Source of the DNA: Brevibacillus sp042683565
Lineage (GTDB): Bacteria > Bacillota > Bacilli > Brevibacillales > Brevibacillaceae
Assembly (NCBI RefSeq): GCF_042683565.1
Contig: NZ_JBHUJW010000018.1
Location: forward strand, 1-64,000
Length of the DNA stretch: 64,000 nt
Direction of reading: 5' to 3'
The notes below the pieces were generated by a model that worked only from the letters and a program-made list of their open reading frames with translations, had not been told where the DNA came from and ran no database searches. The position numbers and the translations under genes were made by a program. Below, piece by piece: positions 27,734 to 35,938 of this stretch (positions are counted from its first letter, which is position 1; the number at the start of each line of letters is the position of its first letter).

Positions 27734-28933
27734 CTACCTGATATACGGCGTAGGATCAACAGCCACATCGTTTTTGTAGACGGTAAAGTGCAAGTGATTG
27801 CCGGTAGCTCGGCCGGTCGCCCCGACCTCGGCAATCTTTTGCCCTCTCTCTACTGATTGTCCCACAGAAACGAAGATTCCGCCCTCCCGAATATGGCCGT
27901 AAAGGGTGGTAATTTCTGAATTGTGCTTGATCATGACCGTATTACCGAAACCGTTGGAATAGCCCGCAAAAATTACGATGCCTTTTTCGGCAGCCCGGAT
28001 CGTGGTTCCTTTTGGCGCTGCCATGTCTAAACCATTATGCCCAGCAGCGCGGCCCGTAAACGGGTCGGAACGCATTCCGAAGCCCGAGCTGATCCGAAAC
28101 GTTCCATCCGCCAGCGGCAATCCGAGCTTGCCGCCCTTGTAGCCGCTGCTACCCGCGCTCATCGCCCGCACGCGCTCCGCGTACTTGGCGGATTGCTCTC
28201 TCGCGATGGCGAGCAGCTGCGCTTCCTCTTCTTCCTTGATCTCATGCAGCTCTTTTTCCTGCTTTTGCAGCTCGGCCTTTACAACCAGGCTCTGCTTGTA
28301 CTGCTTGTCCAACTCGTCTTTGAGGTTTTCCGCCTCCTGAAACATGCCGGCGTACACGACCAGCTGGTGATCGATTTCTTTCTTTTTCGTCTCGATCGTT
28401 TCCTTGTCGCGAATGTTGTCTTCCAGAATGCGCGTATCCTGCTCCAGGATCAGCTGCAAGCCTTCCATCCGGGTGAGGAAATCGCCGAAGTCGGACGCGC
28501 CCAGCAGGACGTCCAGATAGGAGACGTTGCCGCGCTCGTACATCGACTTGACCCGCGTCTTCAACAGCGATTCCCGTTTGGCGACGCGCTCCTTGGCCTC
28601 ATCCAGCTGGTCTTGCGCCTGCGCTGCCTTTTCTTTTGTATCATCCATTTGCGCTTCGAGCTTGTCCAGTTTTTTCTGCGTCTCGTTGCGGCGCAGGTCA
28701 ATCTGCATCAGCTCGGTCTGCAAATCCTTTTGCTGCTTCTGCACATAAGCAATCTTCTTGTCCGTCTCTTTCACCTGCTGCTGCTGTGCCTTATATTTTT
28801 GCTGAATTTGTTTCAGCTCCCGATTGATCTTTTCCAGCGATGCCTTGCTTGCTGCCCAGCTCACGTTGGTCGGGGTTGCAGATCCGGCTACCAGACCGGT
28901 TATCAAGAGTGCAAGCGCGATCTTCTTCCTCAT
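27734..28933 (-). CDS. Coiled-coil M23 peptidoglycan hydrolase (EnvC/PcsB-like)
   Basis: A 399-residue exported protein. A signal peptide (MRKKIALALLITGLVAG...) is followed by a long coiled coil (about 32-260, rich in Lys, Glu and Gln) and a C-terminal LytM/M23 domain. The zinc ligands are visible in HNGLDMAAP, LYGHI and NHLHF, so the enzyme looks active. ATG 28933 has GGGAGGAG upstream; the frame extends 31 codons further but without a signal peptide. It directly follows ftsX, suggesting it is the hydrolase switched on by FtsEX, as PcsB, CwlO and EnvC partners are elsewhere. Confidence 0.9.
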   Translation of the reverse strand: MRKKIALALLITGLVAGSATPTNVSWAASKASLEKINRELKQIQQKYKAQQQQVKETDKKIAYVQKQQKDLQTELMQIDLRRNETQKKLDKLEAQMDDTKEKAAQAQDQLDEAKERVAKRESLLKTRVKSMYERGNVSYLDVLLGASDFGDFLTRMEGLQLILEQDTRILEDNIRDKETIETKKKEIDHQLVVYAGMFQEAENLKDELDKQYKQSLVVKAELQKQEKELHEIKEEEEAQLLAIAREQSAKYAERVRAMSAGSSGYKGGKLGLPLADGTFRISSGFGMRSDPFTGRAAGHNGLDMAAPKGTTIRAAEKGIVIFAGYSNGFGNTVMIKHNSEITTLYGHIREGGIFVSVGQSVERGQKIAEVGATGRATGNHLHFTVYKNDVAVDPTPYIR

Positions 28934-28958
28934 GATACTCCTCCCACATTGTACCGAA

Positions 28959-29855
28959 TTATACCCGCAAGAAACGGCGGACAGACACCAGACTTCCCCA
29001 GATGCCGATAAACGCGCCGATCGCAATCAAGGCGAGCGCCACCTGATACACCAGCGGGAACAATGGCAACAGTTTGAACAGTTGGGCAGCCTCAAAGCTC
29101 GACTGAATCCCGTCCAGCAAATAGTAATAGCCGACAGTCAACATCGCCGTCGGAATCAGCGCCCCGATAATTCCCATCAGCAGCCCTTCCACAAAGAACG
29201 GCCAGCGAATAAACCAGTTCGTAGCCCCGACCAGCTTCATGATCTCGATCTCGCGGCGGCGCGCCACGATTGTCAGCTTGATCGTATTGGCAATCAGAAA
29301 CATCGCCGTAAAGCCGAGCCCGATGATGAAGGCAATCCCCACATTGCGGATCGCTCCCGTCCAGGCGAACAGCTTTTCCACCGTTCCTTCGCCGTAGTTG
29401 AGGTTTTTCACGTACTCCAGCTTTTTGATCTGGGCCGCGACTACCGAAGTGTCCTTCGGATCTTTCGTCTTGACGACAAAAGTATCCGGCAGCGGATTGT
29501 CCTTTTCCAGCCCATCGAACAGGTACGCCTTTTCCCCAAGGCTCTCCTTGAACTGCTTCAGCCCCTCGTCTTTCGGAATAAACGTAACCGTGTCCACCTT
29601 CGGAATGGCCTTGATATTCTGCTCGACCTGCGCGACATTTTCCTTGGTCGCCAGCACGTCAAGGAAGACGCGGATTTCGACCTGCTTCTCCACTGTTTGC
29701 GCGAAGTAGTTGACGTTCATCGCCAGGATCAGGAACACCCCGAGAATGAAAAGAGTGATGGTAACGGCACTGATGGAAGCAAACGACATCCAGCCGTTCC
29801 GCCCGAGGTTTTTGACCCCTTCACGGACGTGGCGTCCCATCGTTCTAATCTTCAT
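28959..29855 (-). CDS. ftsX: Cell division ABC transporter permease FtsX
   Basis: A 298-residue membrane subunit with four membrane helices (about 22-42, 170-195, 215-245, 265-288) and an extracellular domain at about 45-165 that activates a peptidoglycan hydrolase. The start MKIRTMGRHVREGVKNLGRN at 29855 is the family start with GAGGGG upstream. It overlaps the ftsE end by 11 bases. In B. subtilis FtsEX acts in cell elongation and entry into sporulation. Confidence 0.95.
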   Translation of the reverse strand: MKIRTMGRHVREGVKNLGRNGWMSFASISAVTITLFILGVFLILAMNVNYFAQTVEKQVEIRVFLDVLATKENVAQVEQNIKAIPKVDTVTFIPKDEGLKQFKESLGEKAYLFDGLEKDNPLPDTFVVKTKDPKDTSVVAAQIKKLEYVKNLNYGEGTVEKLFAWTGAIRNVGIAFIIGLGFTAMFLIANTIKLTIVARRREIEIMKLVGATNWFIRWPFFVEGLLMGIIGALIPTAMLTVGYYYLLDGIQSSFEAAQLFKLLPLFPLVYQVALALIAIGAFIGIWGSLVSVRRFLRV

Positions 29856-30531
29856 AACCGTATTCCCCTCTCTGCTCGTCACGGGCGATTTGGCCCGCTT
29901 CTATCGCAATGACCCGTTTTCGCATGGTGTTTACAATCTCCCGGTTGTGCGTTGCCATTACTACCGTCGTCCCGCGATGGTTGATCTCCTCGAACAGCTT
30001 CATGATCTCCCAGGACGTCTCCGGGTCGAGGTTCCCCGTCGGTTCGTCCGCAATGATGATCCCCGGGTTGTTGACCAACGCCCGCGCCAGAGCGACGCGC
30101 TGCTGCTCTCCCCCCGAGAGTTCACTCGGCAGCATTTTCGCCTTGTGCTTCAGCTTCACCAGGCCGAGCACATCCATCACACGCGGCTTGATCTGCTTCG
30201 GGCTGCTCTCAATGACTTCCATGGCAAACGCCACATTTTCAAAAACAGTGAGCGTCGGCAACAGTTTGAAATCCTGGAAAACGACACCGATGCTGCGGCG
30301 CACCAGCGGAATTTGCCGTTCCTTGATCCGGCTCACATTGAAGCCGCCTAAAAAAATCTGTCCCTTCGACGGCTTTTCTTCGCGGTACATCAGTTTGATA
30401 AACGTGGATTTTCCGGCACCGCTGGGACCTACTACATACACGAACTCGCCTTTTTCAATCCGAATGTTGATACCCTTTAGCGCATTGGTGCCGTTCGGGT
30501 ATGTTTTCCATACGTCAAACATCTCGATCAA
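29845..30531 (-). CDS. ftsE: Cell division ATP-binding protein FtsE
   Basis: A 228-residue ABC ATPase. P-loop GPSGAGKSTF, signature LSGGEQQRVALARA, Walker B IIIADEPTGNLDPET and the H-loop MATHNRE are all intact. TTG 30531 gives the family start MIEMFDVWKTYPNG and lies 8 bases after AGGATG. The GTG three codons upstream (30540) overlaps that binding site. First gene of the ftsE-ftsX-M23-ctpB series. Confidence 0.96.
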   Translation of the reverse strand: MIEMFDVWKTYPNGTNALKGINIRIEKGEFVYVVGPSGAGKSTFIKLMYREEKPSKGQIFLGGFNVSRIKERQIPLVRRSIGVVFQDFKLLPTLTVFENVAFAMEVIESSPKQIKPRVMDVLGLVKLKHKAKMLPSELSGGEQQRVALARALVNNPGIIIADEPTGNLDPETSWEIMKLFEEINHRGTTVVMATHNREIVNTMRKRVIAIEAGQIARDEQRGEYGYED

Positions 30532-30857
30532 GTAAATCACATCCTACATAGTCAGATCCTTCTGTATCTCTTGATCCTTATTTATCAATCGACAAAAAGC
30601 CCCTGTTCCTCTACCCGGCTATTTTTGCAACCTATCGCCAATCGACAAAAATAGCGGGAAACCCCATCCTACATATTATATCACCCTGTTTCGCTGATGG
30701 AATCCACCAAATCTCTTAATTCTTGTCGAAACAGGTTCACATTCGCGTGGTTCCGACATCCTTTTCCCGCTGCACTCGCCAGCACATCGGCGTCTAGCCT
30801 CCATGTGAGGGGTTGGCTACAATAGAAAAGAATGACAAATGGAAAGGGGCACGAACG
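30532..30857. promoter_or_regulatory. Divergent regulatory interval between ftsE and alcohol dehydrogenase
   Basis: This 326-base interval separates divergent genes and contains no gene. It holds CAATCGACAAAAA twice as direct repeats (30586-30598 and 30639-30651). A 13-base imperfect inverted repeat CCGGCTATTTTTG / CAAAAATAGCGGG lies at 30615-30657. TTGTCGAA (30723-30730) matches the Spo0A box core TGTCGAA. The direct repeats read TTTTTGTCGATTG on the minus strand, one base off that core. TACAAT just before 30830 may be the -10 of the dehydrogenase. Confidence 0.45.
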
Positions 30858-32015
30858 TTGAACAACTTTGTTTACCATAATCCTACCGAATTGATTTTCG
30901 GACGGGGACAGCTGTCCCTGTTGCCGGAAAAGGCGAAACAGCTTGGCTCTACAGTCCTGATGGTATACGGAGGCGGCAGCATCAAGCGTTCAGGCCTGTA
31001 TGACAAGGTCACCTCCCTGCTGCAGGAAGCGGGCTGCCGGGTTCTGGAGCTGGCTGGCGTAGAGCCGAACCCTCGTCTCGAGACCGTAAAAAAAGGCATC
31101 GCCACCTGTCGGCAGGAAGGCGTCGACTGGGTCCTTGCCGTTGGCGGCGGAAGCGTCATCGACGCAGCCAAAGCCGTTGCAGTCGGGGTGCCGTACGATG
31201 GAGACGTGTGGGACTTTTACACACACAAAGCGACCCCTGCCGCAGCACTCCCGCTCGGCACCGTTCTGACGCTGGCTGCTACCGGCTCCGAAATGAACCG
31301 CGGCAGTGTCATCACCAACTGGGAGACCAAGGAAAAACACGGGGGCACCACGACCTTCCCGGCCTTCTCCATTCTGGACCCGGAGAACACCTTTACTGTA
31401 CCTCGCGATCAGACCGTTTACGGAATCAGCGACATCATGTCGCACGTATTTGAACAATATTTCAGCCATACACCGGAAATTCCGCTGCAGACCCGCTTCG
31501 CCGAGTCCATCCTGAAAACCGTGATCGAAAACGCGGAGCGCGTCCTCGCCAATCCGGAAGACTACGACGCCCGCGCCAACATTCTGTATTGCGGCACGAT
31601 GGCGTTGAACGGCACCTTGCCTGTCGGCGTAGAAACGGACTGGGCGACCCACTCCATCGAGCATGCCGTAAGCGCCGTCTACGACATCCCGCACGGCGGC
31701 GGTCTGGCGATCATCTTCCCGAAATGGATGCGCTACGTCTACCGGGAGAACGTATCCCGCTTTGTCCGTTTTGCAGTGGAAGTGTGGAACGTCGATCCAG
31801 CCGGAAAAACAGACGAAGAAGTGGCGCTGGCCGGAATCGCTGCGACGGAGGCATTCTTCGCCCGCATCGGTGCGCCGACCCGCCTTGCCGACTACAAAAT
31901 CGGCGACGAAAACTTGCAAGTCATGGCGAAAAAAGCGACCCCATTCGGCCCGATCGGCAGCTTCAAAAAGCTGACCAGCGAAGATGTCGCGGAGATTTTG
32001 CGCATGTCTCTATAA
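30858..32015 (+). CDS. Iron-containing alcohol dehydrogenase (BdhA/YugJ-like)
   Basis: A 385-residue group III NAD(P)H-dependent dehydrogenase. The nucleotide-binding motif is GGGSVIDAAKAVA. Metal ligands are in GISDIMSHVFEQYF and DWATHSIEHAVSAVYDIPHG. Similar enzymes interconvert butanol or methylglyoxal-type aldehydes with alcohols. The TTG start at 30858 gives MNNFVYHNPTELIFGRG and follows GGAAAGGGG by about 8 bases. It is monocistronic on the plus strand. Confidence 0.92.
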   Translation: MNNFVYHNPTELIFGRGQLSLLPEKAKQLGSTVLMVYGGGSIKRSGLYDKVTSLLQEAGCRVLELAGVEPNPRLETVKKGIATCRQEGVDWVLAVGGGSVIDAAKAVAVGVPYDGDVWDFYTHKATPAAALPLGTVLTLAATGSEMNRGSVITNWETKEKHGGTTTFPAFSILDPENTFTVPRDQTVYGISDIMSHVFEQYFSHTPEIPLQTRFAESILKTVIENAERVLANPEDYDARANILYCGTMALNGTLPVGVETDWATHSIEHAVSAVYDIPHGGGLAIIFPKWMRYVYRENVSRFVRFAVEVWNVDPAGKTDEEVALAGIAATEAFFARIGAPTRLADYKIGDENLQVMAKKATPFGPIGSFKKLTSEDVAEILRMSL

Positions 32016-32020
32016 ATGGC

Positions 32021-32060
32021 AAGCCCCCTTACTCTGTGAAACTGCAGAGCAAGGGGGCTT
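32021..32060. terminator. Hairpin between converging genes
   Basis: AAGCCCCCTT-CTCTG and CAGAG-AAGGGGGCTT form a 15-bp stem just past the dehydrogenase stop and beyond the end of the opposing ATP-grasp gene. There is no T-run on either side, so it is a weak intrinsic terminator or a stability hairpin. Confidence 0.6.
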
Positions 32061-32100
32061 GACTGTTAGCGGGAAGAAGCCGCTTTTCCTTTTTCCCGGC

Positions 32101-33264
32101 TTACTTCATGACCAAATATTGTTCCAAATCCAATTCGAGCAAATGTTTGTTTTCTTCCAGCGAATTGCTTCGGTAAAAAACAACCGAGAACGTAGGATAT
32201 TCCTCATAAGAAACGAGTCTGTACTCAAGAATATCACTGAAGTTCTTGACAAAACGCCTGTCATGAACGGATTCGATCGATCTGCCATCGATACTCAGCG
32301 GCAGTTCGGCGCACAGGAAGCTGAAATAGCTATCATCCAGGGACGCGATAATTTCTGCCCAATTCGGCTTCTTCTGCTCGAAGAAGTACTCATACACGTT
32401 GATGCCATAAGCGTGTGCCCCAAGGTCTGTGGTGCACAATCCGGCAAAACGTAGCGGATTGACTTCAATCGGGATTAATCTGCCGGAATCGGTGACTCGA
32501 ATTTCAAAGTGCATAGGGAAACGACGCAACGAAATGACTTGCCCCATGCTTCTCATGAAGGCTTCAACCTTGGATAACGACTCTTTCAAAACGGACTTGC
32601 CGGTGAAGTAGATGCGATCTGATGTATCTGTTTCGTGCGCAAACATCCGTTTGTACACATTCAGGACGACAGGCTCACCATTCTCATCATAATACGCATC
32701 GACCGCGTATTCATCGCCTTTGATCCATTCCTCCAGAATAAAGCTGCTGGCGCTCACGACGGAATCCGGATAAATTTCCTTGGCTGCGATCATATCCGAC
32801 TGTATTTGCCGGCAAATCGATGGCCAATCTTCTTCTTTTTCCACCAGATAGACGCCTACGCTGCGAAATCCTTTTGCCGGTTTGATCACGAGCGGCAAGG
32901 ACAAGCTGCTCGCTGGCAGTTGGACCAGCTCTTCGTATGTAACTTCACGGAAATAGAAATCCGGATAGTGTTGCTTTAGCAATTCCCTGAATTTCACCTT
33001 GTTTTTGAAAAGCTCCGCATTCTCCCAGATCTGCGTTCCTTTCAACAACGGATAAATGGAAGCTACCCCGTACTCAGAGTTGCACAAGAGGGTCAATTCC
33101 GTATCGCCTGCGAGATTTCCTGTTTCCTCCAGCAACCGGACATTTAGGGATTTCTCCAATGGAATTCGAGTGTCACCGCATTTGATTACCTGAACGTCCA
33201 TGTGCTTGAGTGTCTGTGACATAAGGATAGATACATATGGTTTGTCTAGGACCATCAGATTCAT
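32101..33264 (-). CDS. ATP-grasp domain ligase of unknown substrate
   Basis: A 387-residue protein with an ATP-grasp fold. The nucleotide-binding strand is LPLVIKPAKGFRSVGVYLV (about 120-140), followed by EEWIKGDEYAVDAYYDENGE, and the metal-binding end is PIEVNPLRFAGLCTTD. Such enzymes join a carboxylate to an amine or thiol using ATP. The residues around the E-x-N motif are family-typical, but I cannot name the substrate. The ATG at 33264 follows GAGGTG by about 8 bases. A GTG at 33273 would overlap the chemoreceptor stop by 4 bases. Either way it is translationally linked to the chemoreceptor and shares its c-di-GMP riboswitch leader. Confidence 0.8.
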   Translation of the reverse strand: MNLMVLDKPYVSILMSQTLKHMDVQVIKCGDTRIPLEKSLNVRLLEETGNLAGDTELTLLCNSEYGVASIYPLLKGTQIWENAELFKNKVKFRELLKQHYPDFYFREVTYEELVQLPASSLSLPLVIKPAKGFRSVGVYLVEKEEDWPSICRQIQSDMIAAKEIYPDSVVSASSFILEEWIKGDEYAVDAYYDENGEPVVLNVYKRMFAHETDTSDRIYFTGKSVLKESLSKVEAFMRSMGQVISLRRFPMHFEIRVTDSGRLIPIEVNPLRFAGLCTTDLGAHAYGINVYEYFFEQKKPNWAEIIASLDDSYFSFLCAELPLSIDGRSIESVHDRRFVKNFSDILEYRLVSYEEYPTFSVVFYRSNSLEENKHLLELDLEQYLVMK

Positions 33265-33269
33265 ACGTT

Positions 33270-35501
33270 TCACACCTCTTCTGCTTGTTTTATTAGTTCT
33301 TCACGTACTACAAACAATTTCACCAAGTCATGAAGTTGCTCAGATGTTGCTTTCATCTGACCTGCGATGTCACTCATATTGGCCTGAATGTCCGTCTGAT
33401 TCTGGATGTTCTCGTTAATGTTAGCCAATGCCGTTGTCACTTCGGTAAGGCTCTCGGCCACTTGTCCCAGATTTTCGGAAGAAGAGTCTGTTCCGTCGGC
33501 CTGTGCATCGGCGTTGGTTTGGAACGTGTTGATCTGTTCCGAAGAAGTCTCAATCGAACCTTTGATCTCGGACATATGTTTGATCAGAGACAGAACGTTT
33601 TGCTTCTCCTGCATGATAATATCGCTCTGATTCGTCAAAGCCTCAATGGTTTCACGCAGAGACGATTGCAGCTCGCCAATAATCTCATTGATGTTGTCAG
33701 AGCTTTTCTTCGACTCTTCCGCGAGCTTCCGCACCTCTTCTGCAACCACGGAGAACCCTTTCCCTGCTTCACCTGCACGCGCTGCCTCAATGGAGGCGTT
33801 CAAAGCGAGCAGGTTGGTTTGTGAGCTGATATCTGTCATCGTGGTCACAATTTCGCGAATGCGTTTCATGCTTTCTTCCAGCTGTTTTGTGATGTCTACA
33901 GATTTTGTCACTTCGCTCTCGATGTTTTCCATGCCACTCAACGCTTTATTGGCAACACCTTCAGAGTTCTCAGACAGTGTCTTGATTTGCATCACTTCAT
34001 TTACGAGTTTGTCCAGAGTAGACAGGTTGTCTCTCGTCGTAGCCGCGATCTCTTCCACAGCTGCGCTCAATTCTTCGGTAACGGCCGAAATATTTGTAGA
34101 CTCATTGAGAACATCATGACTCTTTTGGTTGATACCGTTTATGTAATTGGAGCTGGTCTGGATATTTTCTTCCAGTTGGTTGGAATAGGAAACGACAGAA
34201 GAAGCTGCGCGTTTAATATTCGCAATCATACTTTCCAACTGATCCAGATAATCGTTGAACATGTCAGCCAACTGGCGAATTTCATCGCTACCGGAAACAT
34301 GAATACGTCCGGTCAAGTCTCCACCGCCAGAAGCAATGATGCCCAAGCGGTCGCGCACCACACGCAGTGCCTTCAGGCGTTTGGACATATAAACCAGGAT
34401 GACGAGGATACCTACGATAAAGAAAGCAATGACCCAAATCACAAGCATCGTCGATTCATTTGCTGCATGTTCAATGGTGTCGGTCGGGATATACATGAAG
34501 ATATACCAGCCCGTAGAAGCGATCTTCTTCGCCAGAATGTAGTCCACGGAATCATGGAACAGATCCGAATCTTTCTTTTCGCTGATAACCTTTTCCATCC
34601 AGGCTTTGGCTTCCGGGTCCTTAATATCTGTTTCCAGCGTACTCTGCTTGTCTTTTTCTGCAGGATTAGTTGCGCCAGTCAAAATATTCTTGCCGGAATC
34701 TACTACGATTGCATGCGATCCATCTTCTCTCGTGAACGAGCTTGCTACTTTTTCGATGCCACTCAGCGAAATATCGACGGAAAATACTCCGTAGAACTTA
34801 TCTTGCGCATAAATCGGGATGGATGCTGTCACCATCATGCCGCTGCCGAGGTCATCCTTGTATGGCTCAGTCCAAACGACCTCTTTACCGGGGTTGTTTT
34901 CAGGACGGGCGATCGTGTAGAATGCGTTTTCTCTCGACTTGCTGGTGACGTATTTCCCCTCTTTGTTATCTACAAAAGGATAAATTTTTTGGAAATTGCC
35001 TTCTGTCGTAAAATAGTACCATTGGGATTCAGGAATGGTTTTCTTGATGGTGGCAAACAGCCCATCAAATGATTCCGACGCCATGATGATTTTCTTCTGT
35101 TCGAGGGTGATTGGTCCTTTATCGATGCGGGCGTTCCCAATATCAAGCTTTGTTTTCGCCACATAATCATCCAGACCGTACAAGCCATTTGCCATCAAAT
35201 ATTTCTGTTGAAAAGCGCTCTCAAGCAATTCATCGGAAATCCCGTTCATTTCTTGCAATCTTTGTTCAAATGTCGAGCTTGCCAGCTTTCCTACCAGTCC
35301 AATTTTGCCAAACTCTGATCCAATCAAATCCGTCTTGCTTTCCAGGAAGTTTTTTGATTTGGTTACTTCGTCCTGCTGTATGACCTTTTTGAAACTGTTG
35401 ATCATAAACATTGAAAAAACAAGTTGAACAACCAGGATGACCACAAATAATCCCAAAAACCTGATTTGGAGACTGCGAAACTTTTCTCTCAACCGTTTCA
35501 T
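33270..35501 (-). CDS. Methyl-accepting chemotaxis protein with dCache sensor
   Basis: A 743-residue chemoreceptor. Membrane helix 1 (about 14-36) is followed by an extracellular dCache-type domain (about 40-345) with the sequence VFSVDISLSGIEKV, and by membrane helix 2 (about 350-372). HAMP follows (about 375-430). A long cytoplasmic signalling coiled coil has the hairpin tip EEVRKLAEESKKSSDNI preceded by INLLALNASIEAARAGE-like sequence. ATG 35501 has AAGGAGGAG. It is downstream of a c-di-GMP-I riboswitch and terminator, and is followed directly by the ATP-grasp gene. Confidence 0.93.
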   Translation of the reverse strand: MKRLREKFRSLQIRFLGLFVVILVVQLVFSMFMINSFKKVIQQDEVTKSKNFLESKTDLIGSEFGKIGLVGKLASSTFEQRLQEMNGISDELLESAFQQKYLMANGLYGLDDYVAKTKLDIGNARIDKGPITLEQKKIIMASESFDGLFATIKKTIPESQWYYFTTEGNFQKIYPFVDNKEGKYVTSKSRENAFYTIARPENNPGKEVVWTEPYKDDLGSGMMVTASIPIYAQDKFYGVFSVDISLSGIEKVASSFTREDGSHAIVVDSGKNILTGATNPAEKDKQSTLETDIKDPEAKAWMEKVISEKKDSDLFHDSVDYILAKKIASTGWYIFMYIPTDTIEHAANESTMLVIWVIAFFIVGILVILVYMSKRLKALRVVRDRLGIIASGGGDLTGRIHVSGSDEIRQLADMFNDYLDQLESMIANIKRAASSVVSYSNQLEENIQTSSNYINGINQKSHDVLNESTNISAVTEELSAAVEEIAATTRDNLSTLDKLVNEVMQIKTLSENSEGVANKALSGMENIESEVTKSVDITKQLEESMKRIREIVTTMTDISSQTNLLALNASIEAARAGEAGKGFSVVAEEVRKLAEESKKSSDNINEIIGELQSSLRETIEALTNQSDIIMQEKQNVLSLIKHMSEIKGSIETSSEQINTFQTNADAQADGTDSSSENLGQVAESLTEVTTALANINENIQNQTDIQANMSDIAGQMKATSEQLHDLVKLFVVREELIKQAEEV

Positions 35502-35568
35502 CTGAACTCCTCCTTGTTTGATCTCAGCTACGTATCTGTGTTTTGTCAAATTTTGAAAATCGGGAGCT

Positions 35569-35600
35569 CCAAAAAAAACTATTCGGGTATCCGAATAGTT
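35569..35600 (-). terminator. Riboswitch-linked intrinsic terminator
   Basis: On the minus strand AACTATTCGG and CCGAATAGTT form a perfect 10-bp stem with a 4-base loop, followed by eight T (TTTTTTTTGG). It sits about 20 bases after the c-di-GMP aptamer and before the chemoreceptor ribosome binding site, the usual place for an expression platform. Confidence 0.93.
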
Positions 35601-35620
35601 CTATCTGTCCAATAGAAATA

Positions 35621-35706
35621 TGTCACGGCAACCCGGCGATCATAGTTTAACAACTTTAGACCCGTAGCTTTGCGTCCTTACCTTTCGATAAGTTTGCCTA
35701 TCATAT
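35621..35706 (-). promoter_or_regulatory. Cyclic di-GMP-I (GEMM) riboswitch aptamer
   Basis: The minus strand shows the c-di-GMP-I consensus in order. ATAGGCAAAC is followed by TTATCGAAAGGTAA, then GGACGCAAAGC, then CGGGTCTAAA, and it closes with CGCCGGGTTGCC pairing back to GGCA near the start. The GAAA tetraloop and the matching receptor region are both present. It lies in the 5' leader of the chemoreceptor/ATP-grasp operon, ahead of a terminator, so transcription of both genes should respond to c-di-GMP. Whether ligand turns them on or off cannot be decided by eye. Confidence 0.92.
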
Positions 35707-35734
35707 TAAATTCATAAATACTGGAATTGAGATC

Positions 35735-35763
35735 ATCGTATAACAAAGAGAGACTATAGTCAA
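35735..35763 (-). promoter_or_regulatory. Promoter of the riboswitch-chemoreceptor unit
   Basis: On the minus strand TTGACT (35758-35763) and TACGAT (35735-35740) are separated by exactly 17 bases. The predicted start is about 20 bases before the aptamer. Confidence 0.75.
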
Positions 35764-35880
35764 TAATCCCTATAATTCGACTTATTTTTTCACGATTCGA
35801 GTCCTCTTTCTCCATTCCCATAGTCCCTTATTTTCTCCTTTTGTCGATTTTCAGGAAGCTCAGGAAGAGAGGTGCACATT

Positions 35881-35917
35881 GAACAAGCGGTCAGGCAAAT
35901 TGCCTCACCGCTTGTTC
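35881..35917. terminator. Long hairpin after argH
   Basis: GAACAAGCGGT-AGGCAA and TTGCCT-ACCGCTTGTTC form an almost perfect 17-bp stem, 22 bases after the argH stop. There is no T-run on the minus side, so it may be a Rho-assisted end or a stability element. Confidence 0.65.
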
Positions 35918-35938
35918 ATTTATGACAGGGTGGCTAAA

